A stretch of 33,311 nucleotides of DNA from Gemmatimonadaceae bacterium (GCA_025453855.1 JALOPO010000002.1:1-33311), one strand, 5' to 3'. Shown: positions 24,978 through 32,892, numbered from the stretch's first letter. The notes: generated by a model not told the origin, from the letters alone. Made by a program: numbers and translations.

Positions 24978-25261
24978 CGTGCTGGTGAACAGCCGGAACT
25001 GCCAGGAAGAGCAGGGACGGACAGGGAACGGCAGCGACTGCGTGGACGGCCGTGAGCACAGCACGTTCAGCGCGAGGGCTGCATGCCGATGCGGGAACTG
25101 CGTGGACGCATGGCAATCAACAGTCCGCGCCGTGAGAAGCCATCGAGTGCCGTTTCCACGTGCGTCAGATCGGGTCTGCCCAGCTTCGGACGTCCTCACC
25201 GTCCCTGCCATTCCCTGTCCGTCCCTGCTCTTCCTGGCAGTTCCGGCTGTTCGACAGCACG
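24978..25261. repeat. Pair of inverted 57-base repeats between convergent genes
   Basis: Arms 24978-25034 and 25205-25261 are reverse complements at 54 of 57 positions and are separated by 170 bases. The arms begin 35 bases after the MFS stop and end 15 bases before the aldolase stop. The spacer has a 12-base direct repeat, ACTGCGTGGACG, at 25037-25048 and 25097-25108, each followed by a CCGTGAG further on, so the spacer may itself be a decayed duplication. No coding sequence, transposase or obvious terminal target duplication is seen in the 24944-25276 gap. Confidence 0.88.
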
Positions 25262-25276
25262 GAGCAGGACCCGACG

Positions 25277-26173
25277 TCAGGCCGACGCGAGCACGTCCCG
25301 CGTGACCTGCACGACCTGCTCGCGCGCGGCATCGGAAAGCGGGAGCAACGGCGCCCTTGGCGCCCCCCCGACGCGCCCCGCCGCATCGACCGCCGCCTTC
25401 AGCCCCGGCACGCCGAACGTCACCGCCACCTCGGTCGCGAGCCGCGTCAGCGCCTGCTGCAGCGCGCGCCCACGCGCCTCGTCGCCGCCGTGCACCGCCT
25501 CGGCGATCGCCAGGCAGAGCGCCGGCGCGATGCAGCCGGTCGCGAGGATCGCCCCCTCGCACCCGGTCGCGAGTGCGATCCGCAGGCTCGGCGCGTGGCC
25601 GGTGAACACCGCGAAGGGCGCGGGCGCGAGCGTCTGGTAGCTGTCGCGCACCACCGCGTCGGCGCCGGAATCCTTGATCCCGATGACGTTCGGGTGCGAC
25701 GCGAGCCGGCCCACCACCTCGGCGTCGAGCGCGAAGTGCATGTACTGCGGAATGCTGTAGAGCAGCACCGGCACCGGGCTCGCATCGGCCACGGCGCGGT
25801 AGTGCGCCTCCTGCGCGGCGGGCGTCATCGCGTTCGTGTAGTAGTGCGGCGCGACGACGAGCACCGCGTCGGCGCCACCGGCACCGGCCCGCTGCGCACG
25901 CGCGATCGTCTGCCGCGTGCTCTCGGCGCCGATCCCCATGAGGAGCCAGCGATCGGTGGGGACGTGCGGACGCACCGCGGCCAGGAGCGCGTCGCGCTCG
26001 CCGTCGTCGAGGAGCGGCGCCTCACCCGTGGAGCCGCAGAGGACGAGCCCCTGCAGCCCGGCGTCGATCAGCGCCGCCGCGTTGGTCGCGGCAGCCGCGG
26101 CGTCGAGCGCGCCGTCGGCGCCGAAGGGCGTGGTGGCGGCGGCGAGGATTCCACCCAGCGGTCGCGTCGGCAT
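25277..26173 (-). CDS. DapA-superfamily class I aldolase/lyase
   Basis: This 298-residue TIM-barrel protein has the dihydrodipicolinate synthase/N-acetylneuraminate lyase superfamily residues. GSTGE (47-51) binds the substrate carboxylate, Y139 is the proton relay, and K167 in GIKDSG forms the Schiff base. The stretch after the tyrosine is SIPQYMHF and not the SRTG-type sequence whose Arg recognises aspartate semialdehyde in true DapA. The enzyme therefore more likely cleaves or condenses another 2-keto acid (4-hydroxy-2-oxoglutarate aldolase or 2-keto-3-deoxy sugar acid type). ATG 26173 overlaps the trpS stop by one base (TGATG), so it is coupled to trpS. It ends near the 57-base inverted repeat. 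Confidence 0.92.
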   Translation of the reverse strand: MPTRPLGGILAAATTPFGADGALDAAAAATNAAALIDAGLQGLVLCGSTGEAPLLDDGERDALLAAVRPHVPTDRWLLMGIGAESTRQTIARAQRAGAGGADAVLVVAPHYYTNAMTPAAQEAHYRAVADASPVPVLLYSIPQYMHFALDAEVVGRLASHPNVIGIKDSGADAVVRDSYQTLAPAPFAVFTGHAPSLRIALATGCEGAILATGCIAPALCLAIAEAVHGGDEARGRALQQALTRLATEVAVTFGVPGLKAAVDAAGRVGGAPRAPLLPLSDAAREQVVQVTRDVLASA

Positions 26174-27162
26174 CAGTGCGCGAGCCCCATCATGTCGTAC
26201 ACCTCCCCGATCGTGCGCTCGGCCACCGCGCGCGCGCGCTCGGCCCCCTGCACCATGATCTCGCGCACCGTCCCCGGCTTCTCCTGCAGCTGCGCGGCAC
26301 GCGTGCGGATCGGCACCAGCGTCTCCTCCATGTGCGTGAAGAGCGTCTTCTTGCAGTCGATGCACCCCCACTTCGCGCCGCTGCAGTTCTCGCGCACCTC
26401 CGCCTGCACCGGCTCGGGGCTGAACGCCTTGTGCATGCTGTAGATGTTGCAGACGTCCGGGTTGCCGGGATCGGTCTTCCGCACGCGCGCCGGGTCGGTG
26501 ACCGCCGGGCGCAGCTTGGCCCAGATGTCGTCCGGCGCCTCGAGCAGCCCGATGGTGTTGCCGAGCGACTTGGACATCTTCGCCTGCCCGTCGAGCCCCA
26601 TCAGCCGGCGCACCGGCGTCAGGAGCGCCTGCGGCTCCGGGAAGTACGGGGAATCTTCCGGGCGGAACTTCGCGTTCCACTTGCGGGCGATGTCGCGCGA
26701 CAGCTCGAGGTGCTGCACCTGGTCCTCGCCCACCGGCACCCGGTCGGCACGGTAGAGGAGGATGTCGGCGGCCTGCAGCACCGGGTAGGTGAGCAGCCCC
26801 GTGATCACGCTCTCCTGCCGTGCGCTCTTGTCCTTGAACTGCACCTGCCGTTCCAGGTCACCGAGCGGGGTGACCGTGTTGAAGACCCACCCGAGCTCCG
26901 CGTGCGCGCGCACGGCGCTCTGGAAGAAGAGCGTGCAGCGGTCGGGATCGAGCCCGGCGGCGAGCAGCGTGAGCGCCATGTCGTGGCGGCGCTGGCGCAG
27001 GTCAGCCGGGTCGTAGTTTCCGGTGAGTGCATGGAGGTCCACGACGCAGAAGAACGACCGGTCGGGCCCCTCCTGCAGCCGCACCCAGTTCTGCACCGCC
27101 CCGAGGTAGTTGCCGATGTGCAGCTCGCCGGAGGGCTGGATTCCGCTGAAGATCCGAGACAT
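26173..27162 (-). CDS. trpS: Tryptophanyl-tRNA synthetase with Fe-S-type Cys motif
   Basis: This 329-residue class I enzyme charges tRNA-Trp. HIGN (15-18) and KMSKS (195-199) are intact, and GEDQVQHLELSRDIA matches the family. Near the C-terminus four cysteines, C238, C260, C267 and C270, form C-x21-C-x6-C-x2-C. This is nearly the C-x22-C-x6-C-x2-C pattern that binds a [4Fe-4S] cluster in the anticodon region of the Thermotoga enzyme, so a cluster is likely. The start ATG 27162 is firm (MSRIFSGIQPSGELHIGN). It is divergent from the IMPase gene by only 11 bases. Confidence 0.97.
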   Translation of the reverse strand: MSRIFSGIQPSGELHIGNYLGAVQNWVRLQEGPDRSFFCVVDLHALTGNYDPADLRQRRHDMALTLLAAGLDPDRCTLFFQSAVRAHAELGWVFNTVTPLGDLERQVQFKDKSARQESVITGLLTYPVLQAADILLYRADRVPVGEDQVQHLELSRDIARKWNAKFRPEDSPYFPEPQALLTPVRRLMGLDGQAKMSKSLGNTIGLLEAPDDIWAKLRPAVTDPARVRKTDPGNPDVCNIYSMHKAFSPEPVQAEVRENCSGAKWGCIDCKKTLFTHMEETLVPIRTRAAQLQEKPGTVREIMVQGAERARAVAERTIGEVYDMMGLAH

Positions 27163-27173
27163 TGCCGCAAGCT

Positions 27174-28007
27174 ATGGACGCTGACGCCCTCATCCAATCG
27201 CACCCGCACGCCGCGCCCGCCGACCGCGTGCTCCTCGCCGCCCTCGTGGAGGCCGCGGCCGAGGCGGCCGCCTTCATCCGGTCGCACGAGGAGGCGCGTG
27301 GTGCGATCCGCTGGGAGGTGAAGGACGCCAGCGACTTCGTCTCGCTCGTCGATCGCGGCGCCGAGGAGCTCATCCGCCGCGCCCTCGCGCCGCTCGGGGC
27401 GGCGACCTTCATCGGCGAGGAGGGGTCGCCCGATGCGCGCGCCGGCGCCGGGCTCACGATCGTCTGCGACCCGCTCGACGGCACGACCAACTTCCTGCAC
27501 GGCTTCCCGGCCTACGCCGTCTCCATCGCCGCACTCGTCGACGGGAGTCTTGCTGCGGGCGTGATCCACGATGTCGCGCGCGACGAGGTCTTCACCTGCG
27601 TGCGCGGCGGCGGGAGCGCGAAGGACGGGCGCCCGATCCACGTCTCGCCGATCGACGATCCCGCGCGCGCCCTCGTCGGCACCGGCGCGCCGTTCCGCAA
27701 GCCGGACCAGCTCGCGACCTACCTCGACCAGCTCCCGCGCATCCTCGCCGTCACCAGCGGCATCCGCCGCGCCGGCTCGGCCGCGCTCGACCTCGCACAC
27801 GTCGCCGCGGGGCGCTTCGAGTGCTTCTGGGAGCTGCGCCTCGCGCCGTGGGACATCGCCGCCGGCCTCCTGCTGGTGCGCGAGGCGGGCGGCCGCGTGA
27901 CCGACTTCACGGGACGCGACGCGGAGGTGGCGCACACCGGGATCGTCGCCGGCAATCCCGCGATGCACGCCTGGCTGCTGCGGACGCTCGACGGGACGGT
28001 GCCGTGA
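27174..28007 (+). CDS. Inositol monophosphatase family protein
   Basis: This 277-residue Mg2+-dependent phosphatase has the family metal site: GEEGS (E82, E83), CDPLDGTTNFLHGFP (D99, D102) and WDIAAG with D227. Such enzymes act on myo-inositol 1-phosphate, histidinol phosphate, 3'-phosphoadenosine 5'-phosphate or related compounds; the sequence does not decide which. The start is taken as ATG 27174, although a TTG at 27162 is in frame. No ribosome-binding site is visible and only 11 bases separate it from the trpS start on the other strand, so it may be leaderless or start slightly later. The stop overlaps the next gene as GTGA. Confidence 0.92.
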   Translation: MDADALIQSHPHAAPADRVLLAALVEAAAEAAAFIRSHEEARGAIRWEVKDASDFVSLVDRGAEELIRRALAPLGAATFIGEEGSPDARAGAGLTIVCDPLDGTTNFLHGFPAYAVSIAALVDGSLAAGVIHDVARDEVFTCVRGGGSAKDGRPIHVSPIDDPARALVGTGAPFRKPDQLATYLDQLPRILAVTSGIRRAGSAALDLAHVAAGRFECFWELRLAPWDIAAGLLLVREAGGRVTDFTGRDAEVAHTGIVAGNPAMHAWLLRTLDGTVP

Positions 28008-29524
28008 GCCGCGCCGCGCTCGTGGAGTGCGTCCCCAACTTCAGCGAGGGGCGCGATCCGGCCGTCATCGAGGCGATCGTGCGCGCGATCGGCGAGGCGG
28101 GCGGGCGCGTGCTCGACCACTCGCTCGACGCGTGGCACAACCGCGCGGTGGTGACCTTCGTCGCCGAGCGTGACGCGATGGTCGATGCCGCGTTCGCCGC
28201 CATCCGCACCGCGCGCGACCGCATCGACCTGCGCGCGCATCGCGGCGTGCACCCGCGCATCGGCGCCGCCGACGTGGTGCCCTTCATCCCGCTCGATGGC
28301 GCCACGATGGACGAGTGCGTCGCCATCGCGCGCGCGCTGGCGACGCGCGTCGGCGACGAGCTGGCGATCCCCGTCTACCTCTACGAGTGGGCCGCGCAGC
28401 GCGAGGAACGACGCGACCTCGCGCACGTGCGCGCCGGCGGGCTCGAGGCGCTCGCGGCGTCGATCGCGAGCGATCCCGCGCGCACACCCGACGCGGGACC
28501 GGCGGCGTTGCATCCCACCGCCGGCGCCGTCGCGATCGGCGCACGCCCCTTCCTCGGCGCCTTCAACGTCTACATCGGCGATGCGAGCAAGGTGCCGGCG
28601 GCGCGAGCGATCGCCCGCGCGATCCGCGCGCGGCATGGGGGCCTGCCGGGCGTGAAGGCGCTCGGCCTCGAGGTCGGGGGACGCGCGCAGGTGAGCATGA
28701 ACCTCACCGATCTCGCCGCCGTGCCGCTGCACGTCGCGTTCGACGCGGTGGCGCGCGAGGCGGCGCTGCACGGTGCGCGCGCCGAGGCGAGTGAACTCAT
28801 CGGCCTCGCGCCGCAGGCGGCGATCGAGGCGGCGTTCCGTGATCGCATCGCGCTGGTCGATGCGCGCGACACCGTCTCGCTCGACCTGCGCGTCGCCGAC
28901 CACGCGCCCACCGCCGACGTGCGACCGGCCACGGAGGCGATCGCCGACCTCGATGCCCACGAGGCGAGCGGGACGGCGGCCGCGCTGGCGGCGATGCTGG
29001 CCAGCGCCACGACGCGCCTCGCGGCGAACGTGCACGTGCGGCGCGGGGGCACGGTGGCCGCCGAGCCGCTGCGCCTGGTGGTCGCGAGCTGCGAGACGAT
29101 CGAGCGCCACCTGCATCGTGGCGCGCAGGACGATGCGCGCGCATGGCAGGGCGTCGTGCAGGCGCGTCGACGCCCGCAGCGCACGCCGGCCGAGGCGGCC
29201 GAGCGTGCGCGCGCCGTGGATGCGGCGCTCGTGGCGGCCGCCGCGGTGCCGCTGCGCATCGCGCAGCTGGCGACGGATCTCGTCGCGCTGGCGGCCGAGG
29301 CGGCGCGCGAGGGCGATCATGTCACGGCACCCGACGCGTGGGCCGGAGCGACGATCGCGCACGGGTGCGCCCACGCGGCACTCGGGCTCGCGCGCGGCAA
29401 CCTGGCGATGCTCGGCGATGCATCGCTGGGTGACGAGTCGCGCGGCGAGGCGGGTCGGATCGCACGGCTCGCCGACGAGCTGCGCGAGCGGGCGCGGGCG
29501 GCGGTCGGGCAGGTGGGCGGGTGA
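28004..29524 (+). CDS. ftcD: Bifunctional glutamate formimidoyltransferase / cyclodeaminase
   Basis: This 506-residue fusion has two parts. Residues about 1-300 are the formimidoyltransferase (LVECVPNFSEGRD at the start, then HRGVHPRIGAADVVPFIP with the catalytic-type H83). It moves the formimino group from formiminoglutamate to tetrahydrofolate in histidine breakdown. Residues about 325-500 are an all-helical cyclodeaminase/cyclohydrolase-type domain (SGTAAALAAMLASATTRLAAN, then DHVTAPDAWAGATIAHGCAHAALGLARGNLAML), which releases ammonia to give methenyltetrahydrofolate. The fused order matches animal FTCD; many bacteria encode the two parts separately. GTG 28004 overlaps the IMPase stop and gives the family start, so a later or earlier start is unlikely. 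No hut gene is seen nearby. Confidence 0.93.
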   Translation: MSRAALVECVPNFSEGRDPAVIEAIVRAIGEAGGRVLDHSLDAWHNRAVVTFVAERDAMVDAAFAAIRTARDRIDLRAHRGVHPRIGAADVVPFIPLDGATMDECVAIARALATRVGDELAIPVYLYEWAAQREERRDLAHVRAGGLEALAASIASDPARTPDAGPAALHPTAGAVAIGARPFLGAFNVYIGDASKVPAARAIARAIRARHGGLPGVKALGLEVGGRAQVSMNLTDLAAVPLHVAFDAVAREAALHGARAEASELIGLAPQAAIEAAFRDRIALVDARDTVSLDLRVADHAPTADVRPATEAIADLDAHEASGTAAALAAMLASATTRLAANVHVRRGGTVAAEPLRLVVASCETIERHLHRGAQDDARAWQGVVQARRRPQRTPAEAAERARAVDAALVAAAAVPLRIAQLATDLVALAAEAAREGDHVTAPDAWAGATIAHGCAHAALGLARGNLAMLGDASLGDESRGEAGRIARLADELRERARAAVGQVGG

Positions 29525-29572
29525 CGCGGCGAGCAGGCCGCTGCGGCGGTCGGACATGTGGGCGGGTGATGC
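29501..29572 (+). repeat. Short direct repeat across the ftcD end
   Basis: Two 27-base units, 29501-29527 and 29546-29572, match at 24 positions with a 45-base period. The first includes the ftcD stop codon. A shorter third piece, GCGGTCGGGA, lies at 29601-29610. The rest of the 29525-29716 gap has a weak six-base-stem hairpin at 29582-29597 and no coding signal. Confidence 0.6.
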
Positions 29573-29716
29573 GCGCGAGGTGACCCGCCGTCGGGTCCGC
29601 GCGGTCGGGATGCTGCGGCCGCTGCAGCGGGTCATGCAGCCGGCGGGGGTGAACGGGTCGCACCGGGCGCGCGCGGCGCGTGCGTCAGCGCGTTCGTGAC
29701 GCGCCGGGCCTATCTC

Positions 29717-29728
29717 CTAAAGCTCTAG
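29717..29728. promoter_or_regulatory. Operator-like palindrome 1 (CTAAAGCTCTAG)
   Basis: This 12-base near-palindrome abuts the -35 box of the fusion gene. It resembles the second site at 29771-29782, and both approximate CTAAAGCTTTAG. A BlaI-type repressor dimer is the natural candidate to bind them, given that the gene encodes such a domain. The binding is inferred. Confidence 0.6.
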
Positions 29729-29757
29729 TTGACACCGCCGCCCGGCGCCCCTAGCGT
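29729..29757 (+). promoter_or_regulatory. Sigma-70-type promoter of the BlaI-M56 fusion gene
   Basis: A perfect -35 TTGACA (29729-29734) and a -10 TAGCGT (29752-29757) are spaced by exactly 17 bases. Transcription would start at about 29764. The two operator-like palindromes flank it: one directly upstream of the -35, one between the start site and the ribosome-binding site. Confidence 0.75.
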
Positions 29758-29770
29758 GGGGAGCGAGCAC

Positions 29771-29785
29771 CTAACGCTTTAGGAG
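29771..29785 (+). promoter_or_regulatory. Operator-like palindrome 2 overlapping the ribosome-binding site
   Basis: CTAACGCTTTAG (29771-29782) is a near-palindrome related to site 1. Its last two bases form the start of the AGGAG ribosome-binding site (29781-29785), which sits 7 bases before ATG 29793. A protein bound here would block transcript initiation or early elongation. Confidence 0.65.
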
Positions 29786-29792
29786 ACCGCCC

Positions 29793-32700
29793 ATGCCGAC
29801 ATTCACCGAGCGCGAGCTCGACGTGATGACCGTCCTCTGGCAGCTCGGCGACGCAACCGCCGGTGAGGTCCGTGACGCACTCGCCGCCGACGGCCTCGAC
29901 CTCGCGTACAACAGCGTGCTCACGATGCTGCGGATCCTCCAGGAGAAGGGGCACGTCGCGCACGAGGTCGAGGGGCGCGCGCATCGCTTCCGCCCGCTGG
30001 TGCGGCGCGAGGAGGCGGGGCGGAGCGCGGTGCGGCGGCTGGTCGACGGGCTGTTCGATCGGTCGCCGGAGCTGCTGCTCACGCACCTGGTCCGTGACGA
30101 GCGCGTCGATCGCGCCACACTGGAGCGGTTGCGGGCGCTCGTGGAGCACGAGCTGGCCGAGGACGACGCGGGGGCACGCGGCGTCGTGGCGAAGCGGATC
30201 GGGTGGCCGACGCGCTGGGTCTGGCTGGCGGCGATGGTGGCGATGCTCGTGGCGCCGGTGGTGCCGCGCCCCGTTCCGGGACGCCTCGCCTTCACGGCGA
30301 CCACGTTCGCTGCCGTCGACGAACGTGCGGTCGCGCGGACGCGCGAGCGCATCCGTGGTGATGCGCGTGCAGGCGCTGGCGATGAATCCTCGGGTGTTCC
30401 GGGTACCATCGGCAACACGCGCGCGCTGCAGCGCAGGTCGGGCATCGGGACACCGCTCCCACCGGATGCACGCGTGGAGATCACGATGGGGCGTGTCACC
30501 GGCAACGCCGTCGTGTTAGCAGCGAACGACCGCCTGGCATGGGCGGGGCGCGTCGCAGCGGTGGCGTGGTGCGCACTTACCGTGGTCGCGCTGGCGCTGG
30601 TGGGGCTCGCCATCGGGCGGCTCGCGCGCGCGCGGCGTGAGTGGACGCGTGCCGACGAGGCCACGCACGCCGTGATCGCCGAGGCAGCGGGCAGGTCGGT
30701 GCCGGTCTCGATGTCGCGCGCGACTGGACCGGCCGCGTTCGGGCTCGGCGAACTGCAGGTGGTCCTTCCGGCTTGGGTAGGCGAACTGCCCGACGGCGAA
30801 CGCACGCTCCTGCTCGCCCATGAGGCGGCGCACATCCGCGCACATGACCCACGTCTGCTCGCCGCCGCGCTGCTGCCTGTCGCCCTTGCACCATGGCACG
30901 TGCCGCTGCTCGTCGCCTACCGGCGGCTCTGCCGCGCGGTGGAGCACGATTGCGATGCCCGTGTGCTCGCGCGTCACGGCGATGCTCGTGCGTACGGGCG
31001 ACTTCTCGTGCACACGGCCGAGTGGCTGCTCGCCGGACGTGGGGCGTGGCGCGGTGGCCTTGCCGCGCGCTGGATCCTTGCTCCCGTCCCGGCCTTCGCG
31101 GCGTCGCCGACGGAGCTTGAAGGGCGACTGCGCGCCCTCGTGCGCCGTCCCGCGAGCTGGGGCACGCGACTCGGGACGCTGTGCGTGGGGGCGATCGGCG
31201 TGGTGGCGCTGCTCGCAGCCTGCGCGGCACCGTCGCCGACGACGGGATCGTCGCGCATCACGTACGGGGTGTCATCGCTGCCACGGACGTTGCGCGACTC
31301 CATGCGACTGTACGACCGGGTGAATGACCTGCGCATGCGGAGCCGTCTCGAGGCGGTGAGGGATTCGCTCATCGACGCTGCGGCCCTGCAGGCGATTCCG
31401 GCACTCGACACGCTCGCCGGTGTCGATTCACTCAGCATCTGGGTGCTGCTCGACGACGACCTCCGCGCGGTCGCGACACGCGTCGCGCCACGTCACCAGT
31501 TCCTGTGGGCGATGGAGCGCGTCGTCCCGGGCTTCGGCCGGGACACGTACACGGTGGCCACACGCGGTACGCCGGACGCGGCACTCGCCGCGAACGTCAA
31601 CTCGTGGTCCCGCGCCTTTCCGCTGCTCGACCCCGACCGCGTCAACCAGCACGGGGCACGCGAGCTGCGCCTCCCGCAGGGGACGCTCACGGTGCAGTGG
31701 GCGCGCCTGTACGCGGGCGACAGCACATCCACGATGCGGCTCCGCGCGGCTGGCGAGCCACCGCGCGTCCCCGCGTGGTACCGCACGGTGGTCGAAGCGG
31801 TGAGCCGCGACGGCGCGGTCGCCCGGCGCGACTTCGCGGCGGCACTGGACCGGGGCCTGCGCGCGAGCCTCGCATCGCGCTACCCCGAGGCGCTCGACAC
31901 GATTGCCACGCGTGGGGAGTCGTTCGTCTGGCTCGTGCTCGGCCCGACCGGCAATGCCGTCGCGCACGCCACGGGCCGCGCCGGCATGGGCGTGAAGCGC
32001 CCGCGGACCAGCGACGCCACGCCGCTTGCGCGCGCCGTGCCCACCACACCCGAGTCGCAGCTCACCATCGATGACGCCGCGTGGCGCACGAAGTTCCCCA
32101 CGCTCAACCTCACACCCGCGAGCTTCGGCTGGACGTCGTTCCTCGTCGGCACTCGCACCGTGAACGTGCTCTGGGTGCTCACCGATGTCTCCCTCGCCGG
32201 CGGCTCCCGTACCGCGCCGGCCGCCGGCGCGCCAGGCGCTACGCCGGCTCTCGTCGCCGACACGGTGCTCGCGATGGCGCAAGCACTCCCCACCGCACCA
32301 GCGCTCGCAGCGACGCCGGCACTCGCCACGACACCAGCGCGCGCCGCAACGCCGGCACTCCCCGCAGCGCACGCCCCCGCGGCAGCACAGGCAGTCGACG
32401 CACGCCGCGCCGACTCGCTCATCGCCGATGCCTACGTCGACGCCCATGCCGCGCAATCCGCGCGCGTCGAGCGGCTCCGTCGCTCGGTGCGACGCGCGCT
32501 GTCGGCCCGTGAGGCCGCGAACATGGACCGCCTCCTGCGCAGCACCATCGTCACCGCGCGCCCCGAGCTCCTGCGTGGCCGCCGCACCGACGCCGACTTC
32601 GTCTGGCTCGTCTTCGACTCCACCGGACAGGTCGTCGCCAGCGACACCGGGCGCGCCGGTCTCGGTGTCAAGGTCGACGGCTGGCGCGGCGAACTTCTCC

Positions 32701-32873
32701 CGTTGCCGCGCGCCACCGACGTCACCGCACGTGACTCGCTGGTGCTCGACCCGCGGGCGTTCCGCACCAAGTTCGCCGGACGCGTGCATCGCGGGAGCGG
32801 CTACACCTGGCAAGGGCTCACCCTCCCCAACGGACAGATCAACGTCCTCTGGACCGTCGCGGCACGCGACTGA
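29793..32873 (+). CDS. BlaI/MecI repressor fused to M56 (BlaR1-type) membrane metalloprotease with repeat-containing sensor
   Basis: This 1026-residue frame begins with a complete BlaI/MecI-type winged helix and dimerisation part at 1-124 (FTERELDVMTVLWQLGDATAGEVRDAL, then YNSVLTMLRILQEKGHVAHE). It runs without a stop into an M56 peptidase. Helices lie at about 142-158 and 254-277, zinc motif HEAAH at 343-347 with candidate third ligand E384 (RAVEHDCDA), and a helix at 462-478. The C-terminal 540 residues should be extracytoplasmic and hold three divergent repeats (about 505-640, 660-798 and 870-1025; compare FVWLVLGPTGNAVAHATGRAG with FVWLVFDSTGQVVASDTGRAG). An Ala/Pro/Thr-rich linker lies at 806-868. 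The N-terminal helix usual in M56 proteins is missing, which places the repressor domain in the cytoplasm. In known systems BlaI and BlaR1 are separate proteins and BlaR1 signalling leads to repressor loss. It is likely autoregulated by its two operator-like sites. Confidence 0.9.
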   Translation: MPTFTERELDVMTVLWQLGDATAGEVRDALAADGLDLAYNSVLTMLRILQEKGHVAHEVEGRAHRFRPLVRREEAGRSAVRRLVDGLFDRSPELLLTHLVRDERVDRATLERLRALVEHELAEDDAGARGVVAKRIGWPTRWVWLAAMVAMLVAPVVPRPVPGRLAFTATTFAAVDERAVARTRERIRGDARAGAGDESSGVPGTIGNTRALQRRSGIGTPLPPDARVEITMGRVTGNAVVLAANDRLAWAGRVAAVAWCALTVVALALVGLAIGRLARARREWTRADEATHAVIAEAAGRSVPVSMSRATGPAAFGLGELQVVLPAWVGELPDGERTLLLAHEAAHIRAHDPRLLAAALLPVALAPWHVPLLVAYRRLCRAVEHDCDARVLARHGDARAYGRLLVHTAEWLLAGRGAWRGGLAARWILAPVPAFAASPTELEGRLRALVRRPASWGTRLGTLCVGAIGVVALLAACAAPSPTTGSSRITYGVSSLPRTLRDSMRLYDRVNDLRMRSRLEAVRDSLIDAAALQAIPALDTLAGVDSLSIWVLLDDDLRAVATRVAPRHQFLWAMERVVPGFGRDTYTVATRGTPDAALAANVNSWSRAFPLLDPDRVNQHGARELRLPQGTLTVQWARLYAGDSTSTMRLRAAGEPPRVPAWYRTVVEAVSRDGAVARRDFAAALDRGLRASLASRYPEALDTIATRGESFVWLVLGPTGNAVAHATGRAGMGVKRPRTSDATPLARAVPTTPESQLTIDDAAWRTKFPTLNLTPASFGWTSFLVGTRTVNVLWVLTDVSLAGGSRTAPAAGAPGATPALVADTVLAMAQALPTAPALAATPALATTPARAATPALPAAHAPAAAQAVDARRADSLIADAYVDAHAAQSARVERLRRSVRRALSAREAANMDRLLRSTIVTARPELLRGRRTDADFVWLVFDSTGQVVASDTGRAGLGVKVDGWRGELLPLPRATDVTARDSLVLDPRAFRTKFAGRVHRGSGYTWQGLTLPNGQINVLWTVAARD

Positions 32874-32892
32874 CCCCATCCCCGGGCACAAC

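Noticed and set aside
24978..25261. Insertion sequence or intrinsic terminator
   Set aside because: There is no transposase, no visible target duplication, and the arms are separated by 170 bases with no T-tract.
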